NCBI RefSeq assembly: GCF_002875705.1
Contig: NZ_MCZZ01000106.1
Span: forward strand, 1 to 64,000
Length of the DNA stretch: 64,000 nt
DNA from: Vibrio sp. 10N.261.45.E2
GTDB lineage: Bacteria > Pseudomonadota > Gammaproteobacteria > Enterobacterales > Vibrionaceae
Reading direction: 5' to 3'
A model generated the notes under the pieces. It was not told the DNA's origin. It made no database searches and saw nothing but the letters and a program-made list of their open reading frames with translations. A program made the translations under genes and the position numbers. Position 1 is the stretch's first letter, and every line of letters begins with the position of its first letter. Below are positions 22,401 to 31,589 of the stretch, in pieces.

Positions 22401-25400
22401 GTTTGTTCGGGTGAACGAATCGCGTATGTATAAAACCGGTGATCTGGTGAGAATGCAAATGAATGCCAAGGGTGAGCCCACGGAGCTGGTGTTTATGGGG
22501 CGCGCGGATGAGCAATTTAAGCTGCGTGGCTATCGCATCGAACCAGGGGAAATCGAAAGTGCCTTGACTGATCTGGACGGCATCACGCAAGCCTGTGTGG
22601 CGAAACGAAGCGAGGCAGACAGCCATGATGAGTTGGTGGCGTATTTGGTGGGCGACCGTCCGGAGGTGAGTGGTCACACGTCGAGTGAACTGTACAAACG
22701 ATACAATGCGCCGTTGGCGGACAGATTGCCGGCCTATATGTTGCCATCGCGTTATGTGATGGTGGCGGCATTGCCACTGACGGCCAATGGTAAGCTCGAT
22801 CGTCGGGCGTTGCTGCAAATGGAGATCGATGAGGGTCAGTTATTGCCGTTGAGCCAACCGCGTACCCAAACCGAAGAGGTGATGCTGGGATTGTGGCAAG
22901 ACGTGCTGCAGACTTCGGAGATTGGGCGCCAGGACGATTTCTTCGCCTTGGGCGGTCATTCCCTGTTGGCGACCCAATTGGTCAGTCGGATCAGGGACGT
23001 CTTTTCAGTGGAGCTTTCGCTTGGCGTTTTGTTTGACCATTCCACTTTGGTGGCATTGTGTGAGCAAATTGAATCTCTCAGCCCTGGGGCTCAATTGCCG
23101 GACATCAGCGTGGCGCCGGCGGCTCAGTACCCACTGTCGTACTCTCAGCAACGACTGTGGTTTGTGCAGCAAATGGACAAACAATCCCATCACTACAACA
23201 TGCCGGGGAAATTTGAGCTGGCGGGATCGTTTGATGACACCGCATTCGAGTATGCGCTCAACACGATTTTGCAGCGTCATACTGTGCTGCGCAGTGTGTT
23301 CTGCCAGCAGGGGGATGAGGTTTTCCAGCGGGTTGTTGCTGACTATCGCTTGCCATTGCAGGTGACCGATTTGAGTCACCTTGACGCGGCGGAGCAGCAA
23401 CAGCGGATCGCGGCACTTGAAACCCATGACATGCAGCAGCCGTTTGCGCTGGATCAGGAGATCCCTTGTCGTTTCCATCTAATCAAACTCAGCGCTGATG
23501 CGAGCGTCGAGCCAAAGCATGTGGTGTTGTTTAGCTTGCACCACATCGCGGCGGATGGCTGGTCTTTGGCGGTGATGGTGAATGAGTTCAAGGTGTGTTA
23601 CGAAGCGAAACGAGCCAAGATCTCAGCGTCACTGCCGACGTTGCCCGTGCAATATGGTGATTTTGCGCGTTGGCAAAAGCAGTGGTTGTCGGGCGAAGTC
23701 TTGGCGTCGCAATTGCAATACTGGCGACAGCGTTTGGCGGGGGCGCCGCAGTTGCATGACTTGGCGACGGACAAACCAAGGCCAGCGAAGCAGACGTTCG
23801 CGGGGGCCCGCTACGAAACGGCCTTATCGTCGGATTGTCAGAAGCGCATCAGTGCGTTTTGCCGCCAGCATCACTTGACCTTGTTTACGTTCTTGCAGAC
23901 GGCGTTTTCTGTGTTGATCAGTCGCCAAAGCGGGAGTCAAGATATCGTGATGGGCTCGCCGATTTCCGGTCGAGTTCACAGCAAGGTGGAAGCCCTGATT
24001 GGTTTTTTTGTCAACACGTTAGTGATCCGTACTCAGTTGGATGATGAGCAAACCTTCTTGGAATTAGCCGCGTGCAACAGACGCAATGTATTGGAAGCGT
24101 TCAACCACCAGCATGTTCCTTTTGAGCTGATAGTCGAAGCGGTCAATCCGGAGCGCAGCTTGAGTCATGCGCCGTTGGTTCAAATCACTTTTGCGTTGCA
24201 AAACAACGACAAAGCCGAAATGCGCCTGTCCGATGCGCAGGTAAGCAAGGGGCCGATCGCCGATCGTCATGCTGACACGAATGCGCGTGTTGATCTTGAA
24301 CTGCACATCTATGAGGAAGAAGACGGCCTGCGTTGTGATTGGATCTACAACAAAGCGCTGTTCTATCCGGCGACGATTGAGCGGATGGCAGACAACTTCT
24401 CAGTGCTACTGGATGGCATTTTGAGTGCCCCGCAGACGCAGTTAGCGCGACTGCCTGTCGTGAATGCCGCGGATCAAACGTTGTTGCTTGAAACGCTCAA
24501 CGCGACTCAGGCGGCGTTTCCACAACACCGACTCTTGCACCATTACCCGCAGACTGCGCGCGAGGCGGACCAGCGCATTGCGGTGAGATGTGGTGACGTT
24601 TCATTGAGCTACGCGGAGTTGCATCAGCAGTCTGAGCGCTTGGCGCGTCGATTACGTTGCTACCACGATGAGCCGGGTCATTTTATTGCGGTGTGTTTGC
24701 CAAGATCGGTCGAGATGATTGTGGCGATGCTTGCGGTGTTAAAGTCTGGCGCTGCGTATTTGCCGATCGATCCGCGTTACCCTCATGCCCGGATAGAATA
24801 CATGCTGCAAGACAGCCAGGCTTCGGTAGTGATTTCCAATCACGACTTGGCTCAGACGTTCAAATTCGAGGGTTGTCATACCCTATGTGTGGACAGTCAT
24901 GAACAAGGGGTGGAGGATGCGCCGTCAGCTCTGATCAACGAGCCCACTCCGGATCAGCCCGCCTATGGTATTTATACCTCAGGCTCGACAGGCCGGCCGA
25001 AAGGCACGGTGGTGAGTCATTCAAATGCGTCGAACTTGGTGAACTGGTACAGCCGTCGCTATGGGTTTTGCTCCGATGACAATACGCTCATCATTAGCGC
25101 GATAGGCTTCGATTTAACGCAGAAAAACATCTGGGCTACGTTGGCGACGGGGGGCACTGTGGTGCTACCCGATATGCATTTGTTTGACGTAGATCTGGTG
25201 GTGAAGACCATCGCGTCTCAAGCCGTGACTTCTTTAAACTGCACCCCGTCGGTGTTTTATACCCTGGTGCAAGACACAGATAGCTGGGCACAGTTACAGA
25301 GTCTTAAGTACGTCTTCTTAGGTGGTGAGCCGGTGGCGAAAGAGATGCTCGAACCTTGGCTCAAGAGCGGATGTTGTCAGGCTAAAGTGATCAATATGTA

Positions 25401-28400
25401 TGGGCCAACAGAGTGCAGTGACATCACGGTCGACTACCAGATCACGGGCGAGGAGACCGGGGTGATCCCGATTGGGGCGCCGATTGATAACGTGACGGTG
25501 TACGTTCTTGATGACGCGGGGCAGTTGGTGCCTGTCGGGACGCCTGGAGAGCTCCACATTGGTGGGGCAGGCGTCACAGAAGGGTACTTGCATCAGCCTG
25601 CGTTGACGGCAGAGAAGTTCATCTCAGATCCCTTCCGGGCAGATGGGAAAGCGACACTGTATAAAACGGGGGATGTCGTTCGTTGGCAAACGGCGCCAGA
25701 TGGCGACGTCCGTTACCTAGAGTTTTTAAATCGACGGGATCATCAAATCAAAATTCGTGGCCACCGCGTTGAGTTAAGCGAAGTGGAAACGCGCATCCGT
25801 AACCACCACGATGTGGCCGCGTGTCGGGTGCAATATGACGCACAGCTTGAGCAAATTTGGGCGTGGGTGAGTCCGACGGAGCAGGCGTTTGAACGTGCTT
25901 GCGATGATCTTGCGCAACAAAACATCCAGGATTGGTCGCGCGTGTTCGATGAAACCTACGAAGCCAGTAACGGATCGTCTGAGGCTCATCAAAGCGAATT
26001 AGCGGGTTGGGTGAGCAGCTACACCGGGGAGATGATCCCAGAGCAAGAAATGCAAGACTGGGTCGATGATACTGTCGAGCAAATCTTAGCGCTTAAGCCG
26101 CGGAAATTGTTGGAAGTGGGCGTGGGCACGGGATTGCTGTTCCACCGGTATGTGGAGGCTTGTGACGCGGTCTTTGCTACGGATATTTCCGCAGCGGCTT
26201 TGGCGGGCATTGAAGCCAGCGTGAAGGACAACCATTACGATCACGTGACCTTGTGTCACGGGGCTGTTGAGACGTTGGATCTGCCGGCAGATTGTCAGTT
26301 CGATACCATTGTGATCAACTCAGTCATTCAGTATTTCCCGAACCTGAAGTACTTGCACGACACCATTCAACGTCTACTGCCATGGTTGACCGATGACGGC
26401 CAGATATTTATTGGTGATATTCGTCATTTTGCTTTATTGGATGCGCACAACGCCGCCTCGATTGTGGGCACCACTGAGCGGACGGCCAACTTGTCGGTGC
26501 AGCAGGTACGTGAACAGTTGAATCAATTGCGCTACAAGGATGAAGAACTGCTGGTCAGCCCAGGGTATTTTCAGCATCTGGTGGCTGAGACAGAGGGACT
26601 CGAACAGGCGGACATCAGTGTGAAAACTGGCGCTGGTAACAATGAAATGCTGCGCTACCGCTATGATGTGGTGTTGCATAAAGCGGCGTCGACGGAGGCG
26701 GCGCCACTGCGTGAGTGGCATGACTGGCAGGATCTGACTCAGTTTGAGTGTTTACTGCAGACTGGTGAGCATGCGAGTTGGGGTGTTTGCGGTGTGCCTA
26801 ATGTCAGGATCCTTGACGATCTGACGTTATTGCAGCACGTCAAATCGGCCGGGGATCAGGTTTTGGTTAACGATTTGAGGTTGACGGCGTCGACGTTACC
26901 GGCCGCAGATTTACCGCGCTTAAAAGCCCTTGCCCATCGTTATGGTTATCAATTGAGTGCCACGTGGTCTAGCCGTGACTTGCACAGTTTGGATCTGGTG
27001 TTGTATCGCGAGGTGAAGCCTCCTGTTGCGGGTCGTGGGCACTATGAGTACCAGCGCTTCGCCAACTACCCGAAAATTGCGCACGTGGCGGAAGGCTTGG
27101 AAACAAAACTGGTCGCGGAGCTGAGCACTCATTTACCGGACTTTATGTTACCGGCAGGTTATGTGTTGATAGACACTCTGCCCACAACGCCCAATGGCAA
27201 AGTCGACGTGAAGGCGTTACCGAAAGTGGCGCATCAGACGTTGTCCTTGAGCCGCTACGCCGCGCCTGTGACTGAGCTGCAAGCGCGCTTATGCGAGCTT
27301 TGGCAGCAAGTGCTGCGAGTACCGAGTGTGGGGGTGAACGACAATTTCTTTCACTTGGGTGGGCATTCGTTGCTCGCGACGCGCTTGGTGAGCAAGTTGC
27401 GGTCTGATTTGGCGGTGACGTTGACCATCAGCCAGATCTTTGAGCACCCTACGATCGCCGAGTTGGATGGTCTTATTCGCGAGGCGCACCCGCCTTTGTC
27501 GTTGCCGCCTTTAGAGGTGGTTGACGCCACGGAGGCGATCAGGCTGTCGCACGCTCAGAAGCGTTTGTGGTTTATCGATCAGTTGCAAGGGGGCAGTACG
27601 GAATTCAATATGCCCGTTGCGTTTCAAGTTCATGGTCCGCTCGATGTGCAGGCGTTGAAAGCTTCGTTGAGCAACGTGATGCAACGTCATAGGGTGCTCC
27701 GTTCGACGATCCGCACGGTTCAGGGTGAGCCTGAAGTGTTGGTGCATGAATCGTTTGACGTACCGTTTACTTTTACCGATATGTCGCCTTTGTCTGACGC
27801 TGAGCGGGACACACAGGTGACCGCGAGTTTGAAGGCGTTGACGGCGCAGAGTTTCCAATTGGCGACAGAGTTTCCGGTCAAGATGCAGGTGATTCGGCTC
27901 CCCGATGTGGACGGTGAGGCGTCGCATTGCCTGCTGATCAATGTGCATCACATCGCTTCCGATGGTTGGTCGCAAAATCTGTTTGTTCAGGAGCTGAGCG
28001 AGGGCTACCGAGCGTACCAAGAGGGGGGCGTACCGACGCTGCCAGAGCTCACGGTCCAATACAAAGACTACGCGGTTTGGCAGTCACGCTGGCTGCAAGG
28101 TGAGAAGCGCCATGCGCTGATCGAGCATTGGCAAACGCAGTTGGCGGATTTGCCGGTCGCCCATGGTCTGCCGTTGGACAAAGCCAGACCAGTGGATCTC
28201 GGTCACGAGACCCAGATGGTGAGAACGATGTTGCCACTTGAGACTCTGAACCGAGTTGAAGCGCTGACGCAACACGTCGGTGGTACGCTGTTTATGTTCA
28301 TGCAAACGGCGTTTGCTCTGCTGCTTGAGCAGTACTCACACGAAAAAGACATTGTGATGGGGACACCGGTAGCGGGTCGTTATGACGAAAACACGGAGTC

Positions 28401-31400
28401 GTTGATCGGTATGTTTGTCAACATGCTGGTACTGAGAACGGAGTTGGATCCTGAGCAGACATTTTGCCAATTGTTGGCGGAAAACAAAACCAGGTTACTG
28501 TCGGCGTTTGAGCATCAGTATTTGCCATTTGACGTGTTGGTTGATGAATTGAACCCACAACGTAGTACCAGTTATCACCCGTTGTTCCAGATCCTTATCG
28601 TGTTGCAAAACAATGACCAAGACACGTTGAGTTTACCTGGTCTGGACATGGCGTCGCTGGAGGTCCACGAAGGTCGAGGTTTGCTGTCACCGTATGATCT
28701 CGAGCTGCAACTGGAGCAAAAACCGCAAGGTTTGATGATCAATTGGCAATACAACGTGCAGCTCTTTGAGCGGGACTCCGTGACTCGAATGGCGAACAAC
28801 TTGTTGCATTTGGTCGACAGCATTTTGTCACGCCCAGAGGCTAAGATTGCCGATTTACCCGCGATGGTGCCTGAGGAAAGAGCGCAGCTTACCGACACGT
28901 GGTCGGGGGCTGACGTGGTGGTCCCGACGGCCCAGTACATACCTGATGTGATCACCGAGGTGGCGAAACGACAGCCGCAGGCGATAGCGATTGAGCATAG
29001 GCAGCGCAGTGTGACGTATCAGGCGTTGCATCAGGCCTCCGACAGATTGGCCCTGAGTTTGGTTGAACGGGGACTAAAGAGCGGAGAGCGCGTGGGGATC
29101 TTTTTACCGCGCTCCCCGGAGACGATCGTGTCGATTCTGGCCATTTTGAAGGCGGGCGGGACCTATGTACCGCTCGACAAGAGCTATCCGGCGGATCGCT
29201 TGACTTACATCATTTCGGATGCGGAGTGCAAATTTGTGATCACCATGGCGGGTCAATCGCCTGCGGGGATGGACGCGGATCGGCTGGTGGATTTCCACGC
29301 TGAACCTCGCCATCACGTCGCGTTGCCGGTCAGTAATCCCGCCTTGTTGGATGGTCCAAGTTATCTGATCTACACCTCGGGTTCAACGGGACAGCCGAAA
29401 GGCGTATTGACTGGGCATCGAGCGATTGCGACGCATATCCAAGCGATGATTGCTTTGCATGAGATTGGGGTGAACGACAAAGTGTCGCAGTTCTTTTCAT
29501 TCAACTTTGATGGATCAGTTGAGCAGATCTTTATGGCTTTGTGTGCGGGTGCGACGTCAGTGATCTACGACTTTGAACAAGACCGTGTGGGTTTGGTCGA
29601 GCATATTTGTCAGACGGGCATCACCATTGCGGATATGCCGCCCAGCTTGTTCCAGTCCGCGGTCTACGATCAAGCCACTCTATCGACGTTGGCAGACAGT
29701 GCGCTGCGCACCTTAGTGCTGGGGGCGGAAACGTTGCCGCCATCGATTGTCGCTCGTTGGTTTGAGTCGCCACTGTCAACACGATGTCGTCTGTTTAATG
29801 CGTATGGGCCGACGGAAGCCACGGTGACGTCGAATGTGTATCCGGTGACCGAGGCCACTGGTGGCAGTGTGCCGATTGGGGCCTTTGTCCCGGGCACGAC
29901 AGGTTATGTTGTTCACGATGACAAGCTGTGCCCGATTGGCGTGACTGGGGAGTTGCTACTGGGCGGCGTGGGTCTAGCGTCGGGGTACTGGAAGCAATCG
30001 GCACTCACGGAGCGCGCCTTTGTTGAGATCCCTGAACTGCCGGGTCAAAAACTGTATCGCACTGGGGATTTGGTGCGCTGGTCAACGACTTCGGGAGAGG
30101 GCCCGGTGCTTGAGATTTTGGGCAGAAACGACCAACAGGTGAAGATCCGCGGTCATCGAATTGACTTAGGTGAGATCGAACAGTGCTTAGGTCAGCTGGC
30201 GTGGGTGAAAACGCCGTTGGTGGCGGTCAAGGGTGAAGGGGCGTTGCGTCAGCATCTGGTGGCTTATCTGCTGCCTCATACGGAGCGCGAGCCGAGCAAT
30301 GGTATTGACTTGGCAAGACAGCATCTTCAGGCGTGTTTGCCGGAGTATATGCTGCCGTCGGCCTTCGTCATGCTCGAATCTATTCCGGTGACGGCCAATG
30401 GGAAAACCGATCTGGATGCGCTGCCTGAGCCCAAAGTGAGTGGTGACGCCGATTATGTGGCGCCAAGTACGGAGCTCCAAACGGTATTACAGGGCATTTG
30501 GCAAGACTTATTGAAGGTGGCCCGGGTGAGTATTGACTTAGACTTTTTTGCCGCAGGAGGGAATTCCTTAGTGGCGATCCGTCTGGTGAATCAAATCAAT
30601 CAGCACTTTGGTCTCAATGTGCCGGTCAGAGCGGTGTTTGAGCATCCTACGATCGCGCAGTCTGCTGAGATCTTGGACGCCTTGTTAGAAGAAACGGCCA
30701 ATTTGACGCCGAGCTCCAAGGGGGATGAGGGCGTTCAGGACTTCAAACCTACGGTCTTTGTGAAGCTCAAAAAGGTCGGTGGCACGTCGTTGGCGAGTTC
30801 TGTGCTGTTTCCTTACTGTGTGAAACATGGATTGACGTTTGTCGATACGGGCGACGAGCCTGAAGTCAGCCTCGCACAGCAGCAGGCCGAGCAGACGCGT
30901 GAAAAAGCCAGCATGCTCTTTCGTCATTTTCCAGACTTCCCGAAACCGGAAGGTAAGGCGTGGCTGCGAGACAGAATGGGTGAGCACAACCTGATCACCT
31001 TGCTGCGTGATCCATTGAGCCGAGCGATCTCGTTCTACAACCACTTGAGTTTGGACAAAGCGCTGAGCTTTGACGACTACCTGGACTTCTATCATGAGCC
31101 TAATCATCAGGCGAGTTGGTTGGGGTATGAAGACGGGCAGCCGGACTTTCTACAGCGCGCATTTACCAGCGTTGGGATCACGGAACGCTTTGACGAAAGT
31201 GTGTTGTTGTTTAGGCATGCGCTGGGGATGAGCCTGGATGAAGTGTTGTACGTGAAGCAGCGTGACAAGGTGAAAAAGACCCTCACTCGTGACGATCTGA
31301 CGCCAGCACAAATTGGTCGCTTGAAGGCGCTGGATCACCTGGACTGGGCGCTGTATCGCGAGGCGGAAGCCTTAGTGCAACAACGTGTTGATGCCTTGCC

Positions 31401-31566
31401 ACAACTGCAGGCCGAACTGGCTGTATATCAGGCGGCATTGGCCGATTTAACGCATCCGCTGTGGCAACAGCGGGGTGATTTCACCATCGGATACTCGAAA
31501 CGGAGTATCTGGGCCAAATATAACGCCCGTAAAGGCCGCGTTATTGAATTCCAACGTTTGATGTAA
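16408..31566 (+). CDS. Four-module NRPS with N-terminal docking domain and C-terminal sulfotransferase
   Basis: A 5,052-residue elongation and termination enzyme. Residues 1-52 match TubC-type docking domains, which fixes the start at ATG 16408, overlapping the previous stop. Modules: C (HHLLMDG at 229)-A (701)-PCP (Ser1098); C (HHIACDA at 1292)-A (1774)-PCP (Ser2185); C (2378)-A (2856) with inserted N-methyltransferase (3160-3420, LEVGVGTG)-PCP (Ser3654); C (3847)-A (4322)-PCP (Ser4720). Residues from about 4785 are a sulfotransferase: a PAPS-loop-like KLKKVGGTS, a 3'-phosphate-type LLRDPLSRAISFY near 4867 and VGITERFDES, as in sulfotransferase family 2. Manual specificity residues are DIVHLGLVLK, DATKVGEVGK (two changes from the Asn code), DLKNFGMDIK (uncertain alignment) and DGEDVGAVTK (resembles Lys/Orn-type codes, with acidic residues facing a basic side chain). 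The first C domain has the MQEGMVFH start common in domains that follow epimerization domains. There is no cis thioesterase or reductase, so release must use the separate thioesterase, the last domain or spontaneous cyclisation. Confidence 0.95.
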   Translation: MSIFELVSRIRLTGLELALEAGQLKVTKREGAVLDEGMIDEIKAHRDHIIEFLSAEQSLAQEMAQGGGTLSASDHEFSELSDGDLARLQQAHPNAVAVYQATAMQEGMVFHGMFEETRSTYLTHMGCYLEGEVCPQAFEESWATLVARHDMFRTCFFESEMGKLHQVVLAEAELSVTFEDCSQADDAQKAAQIDRLQHQPLSDLQGAPLMALTLLKLAEGHYYFHWCYHHLLMDGWCQPVLLSEVMQCYQAKVKGQPVTLNAVRPYKDYIRWLNDQTPGEAQAFWETYLAGVSSPTQMAIDKLPMVAGAVAEVRNHITIPPELMTPLRALARRCHTTVSVVFQAAWLVLLSRYSGEQDVVTGTTISGRPADLPGAETMIGLFINTIPLRVTVDDEADLSHLLQNVHQSVISRDEHSYLPLTHIQAQCDVPNNMPLFDHLLVIDNYDLRGAVTGEGEEFAGIRVGDSLTQNATHYPLTMHITLANEAKITADYHTDKIPGTAIERLLEQFHCLLEDMAACDVPRKVGDLTWLPCRQQRQLDAFCDVEDEKVMPVAAWVDQQALCQGDKVAVVAGEQALSYRELHTKVTALASHLKTQGVSVGTKVVVYLERDTDLLVALLAVLRVGATYVPIDPGYPTQRNNDILTDSGATFILSHRGCLDGLQRQQQSVILLDDTSVWQPSSDADLDVYPVEETTAAYIIYTSGSTGQPKGVVISHGALSQALSAFQHSFVFTQDDVLPCLASQSFDISLVEMLLPLISGGQVLLLTKAQVTDPDRLVVATQGATVLHAVPSLMRLWLNHLQETHQLGAYSQLRTLLVGGEAVPPELVSDLGQALPECQLIQLYGPTENTVLSSYKKVHWDEQPIPFDLGCRFSHVAMQVRDTAGRECPVGVPGELYLGGSALAQGYLNQSATTADKFVTLADQRWYRSGDLVRWVDSGESEVTLQFLGRIDNQVKIRGFRVEPGEVAQQIKALGSVEDAVVVAMEDDARGTQLVAYVCVQAEDTGRVIEALPQALQARLPDYMVPAVFVPLLAMPLLPNGKLDRNGLPAITADDYRTHAYQAPQTEREKQLAQVWEQLLDLDKVGVHDNFFALGGHSLIATKMSGLLRHQFNIELPVAAVFTHPTIALLCGYLSAASGTTSPATIEKRDDHGLALASFSQQRLWMATTLKRASGEYNMAGSLSLTGEVDPQAVQAALDAIVERHEVLRTGFIEREGELYQRIVSEVDSPYRWVDLSALSQEAQAVELEQLIAKDAEQGFDLAQGPLLRMTLVKLADQPGHTPSYRALFNIHHIACDAWSMDILIREFVTLYRQLTSGQATALPELAIQYADYAHWQRQQLAQEEGVKAGLAFWQHALKDVPTLHELPLDFVRPAVQGFEGRIHQLRVEGDLLQRLKTFCRRHSTTPYMVLQSVYAVLMARLSRQETVVIGSPISGRGQQETEALIGFFVNSMAIPSKVCGEQSFDAFLKQNQRTIESALDQQHIPFDLVVEHLNPQRSQSHHPVFQLLFAYQPASAKIPDLPALEFGDYVPSQAKSRLDLELYVNDLGEALSFNWHYSRELFAPQTIVSWADSLLVLLEAALSCPHASLASLSLQSDAQAQWMTEWNAASWAPVSESSFLELFRAQCAKTPDMTAVVHGSTSLSYRELDEKSTQLAQYLAQCGVASEQKIPVCLSRNEWLHIALIGVQKAGAAFVPIDPQLPDARLAYIASDCAADLILTEQSLCDRFEAFDYAGQVIAVDAPEVQARCAEQTQDGQRVFASRGLDSLAYIIYTSGSTGQPKGVLIEQQGWVTYLSTAAQQYINAEPEAPLAGSVVCTSISFDATLTTLFAPLLTGGFVELMPDNRNSLSLLADSVMDSEERLLFKLTPTHMDALLHTELLAPDDEVAHTLVIGGEQLSERLLLQWLDLYPNMQFCNEYGPTEAVVGCSVFATTKAHYQPGQASGAVPIGRAFSGNQLHILAPGGKSVPFGAIGELYVSGTPLARGYHNQAELTDNAFVRVNESRMYKTGDLVRMQMNAKGEPTELVFMGRADEQFKLRGYRIEPGEIESALTDLDGITQACVAKRSEADSHDELVAYLVGDRPEVSGHTSSELYKRYNAPLADRLPAYMLPSRYVMVAALPLTANGKLDRRALLQMEIDEGQLLPLSQPRTQTEEVMLGLWQDVLQTSEIGRQDDFFALGGHSLLATQLVSRIRDVFSVELSLGVLFDHSTLVALCEQIESLSPGAQLPDISVAPAAQYPLSYSQQRLWFVQQMDKQSHHYNMPGKFELAGSFDDTAFEYALNTILQRHTVLRSVFCQQGDEVFQRVVADYRLPLQVTDLSHLDAAEQQQRIAALETHDMQQPFALDQEIPCRFHLIKLSADASVEPKHVVLFSLHHIAADGWSLAVMVNEFKVCYEAKRAKISASLPTLPVQYGDFARWQKQWLSGEVLASQLQYWRQRLAGAPQLHDLATDKPRPAKQTFAGARYETALSSDCQKRISAFCRQHHLTLFTFLQTAFSVLISRQSGSQDIVMGSPISGRVHSKVEALIGFFVNTLVIRTQLDDEQTFLELAACNRRNVLEAFNHQHVPFELIVEAVNPERSLSHAPLVQITFALQNNDKAEMRLSDAQVSKGPIADRHADTNARVDLELHIYEEEDGLRCDWIYNKALFYPATIERMADNFSVLLDGILSAPQTQLARLPVVNAADQTLLLETLNATQAAFPQHRLLHHYPQTAREADQRIAVRCGDVSLSYAELHQQSERLARRLRCYHDEPGHFIAVCLPRSVEMIVAMLAVLKSGAAYLPIDPRYPHARIEYMLQDSQASVVISNHDLAQTFKFEGCHTLCVDSHEQGVEDAPSALINEPTPDQPAYGIYTSGSTGRPKGTVVSHSNASNLVNWYSRRYGFCSDDNTLIISAIGFDLTQKNIWATLATGGTVVLPDMHLFDVDLVVKTIASQAVTSLNCTPSVFYTLVQDTDSWAQLQSLKYVFLGGEPVAKEMLEPWLKSGCCQAKVINMYGPTECSDITVDYQITGEETGVIPIGAPIDNVTVYVLDDAGQLVPVGTPGELHIGGAGVTEGYLHQPALTAEKFISDPFRADGKATLYKTGDVVRWQTAPDGDVRYLEFLNRRDHQIKIRGHRVELSEVETRIRNHHDVAACRVQYDAQLEQIWAWVSPTEQAFERACDDLAQQNIQDWSRVFDETYEASNGSSEAHQSELAGWVSSYTGEMIPEQEMQDWVDDTVEQILALKPRKLLEVGVGTGLLFHRYVEACDAVFATDISAAALAGIEASVKDNHYDHVTLCHGAVETLDLPADCQFDTIVINSVIQYFPNLKYLHDTIQRLLPWLTDDGQIFIGDIRHFALLDAHNAASIVGTTERTANLSVQQVREQLNQLRYKDEELLVSPGYFQHLVAETEGLEQADISVKTGAGNNEMLRYRYDVVLHKAASTEAAPLREWHDWQDLTQFECLLQTGEHASWGVCGVPNVRILDDLTLLQHVKSAGDQVLVNDLRLTASTLPAADLPRLKALAHRYGYQLSATWSSRDLHSLDLVLYREVKPPVAGRGHYEYQRFANYPKIAHVAEGLETKLVAELSTHLPDFMLPAGYVLIDTLPTTPNGKVDVKALPKVAHQTLSLSRYAAPVTELQARLCELWQQVLRVPSVGVNDNFFHLGGHSLLATRLVSKLRSDLAVTLTISQIFEHPTIAELDGLIREAHPPLSLPPLEVVDATEAIRLSHAQKRLWFIDQLQGGSTEFNMPVAFQVHGPLDVQALKASLSNVMQRHRVLRSTIRTVQGEPEVLVHESFDVPFTFTDMSPLSDAERDTQVTASLKALTAQSFQLATEFPVKMQVIRLPDVDGEASHCLLINVHHIASDGWSQNLFVQELSEGYRAYQEGGVPTLPELTVQYKDYAVWQSRWLQGEKRHALIEHWQTQLADLPVAHGLPLDKARPVDLGHETQMVRTMLPLETLNRVEALTQHVGGTLFMFMQTAFALLLEQYSHEKDIVMGTPVAGRYDENTESLIGMFVNMLVLRTELDPEQTFCQLLAENKTRLLSAFEHQYLPFDVLVDELNPQRSTSYHPLFQILIVLQNNDQDTLSLPGLDMASLEVHEGRGLLSPYDLELQLEQKPQGLMINWQYNVQLFERDSVTRMANNLLHLVDSILSRPEAKIADLPAMVPEERAQLTDTWSGADVVVPTAQYIPDVITEVAKRQPQAIAIEHRQRSVTYQALHQASDRLALSLVERGLKSGERVGIFLPRSPETIVSILAILKAGGTYVPLDKSYPADRLTYIISDAECKFVITMAGQSPAGMDADRLVDFHAEPRHHVALPVSNPALLDGPSYLIYTSGSTGQPKGVLTGHRAIATHIQAMIALHEIGVNDKVSQFFSFNFDGSVEQIFMALCAGATSVIYDFEQDRVGLVEHICQTGITIADMPPSLFQSAVYDQATLSTLADSALRTLVLGAETLPPSIVARWFESPLSTRCRLFNAYGPTEATVTSNVYPVTEATGGSVPIGAFVPGTTGYVVHDDKLCPIGVTGELLLGGVGLASGYWKQSALTERAFVEIPELPGQKLYRTGDLVRWSTTSGEGPVLEILGRNDQQVKIRGHRIDLGEIEQCLGQLAWVKTPLVAVKGEGALRQHLVAYLLPHTEREPSNGIDLARQHLQACLPEYMLPSAFVMLESIPVTANGKTDLDALPEPKVSGDADYVAPSTELQTVLQGIWQDLLKVARVSIDLDFFAAGGNSLVAIRLVNQINQHFGLNVPVRAVFEHPTIAQSAEILDALLEETANLTPSSKGDEGVQDFKPTVFVKLKKVGGTSLASSVLFPYCVKHGLTFVDTGDEPEVSLAQQQAEQTREKASMLFRHFPDFPKPEGKAWLRDRMGEHNLITLLRDPLSRAISFYNHLSLDKALSFDDYLDFYHEPNHQASWLGYEDGQPDFLQRAFTSVGITERFDESVLLFRHALGMSLDEVLYVKQRDKVKKTLTRDDLTPAQIGRLKALDHLDWALYREAEALVQQRVDALPQLQAELAVYQAALADLTHPLWQQRGDFTIGYSKRSIWAKYNARKGRVIEFQRLM

Positions 31567-31589
31567 CCGGGATTGAAAGGAGTACCACT

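Noticed and set aside
1243-31338. Many antisense and out-of-frame frames over 60 codons within the megasynthase genes
   Set aside because: High G+C third positions keep alternative frames open; none has a domain or ribosome binding site.
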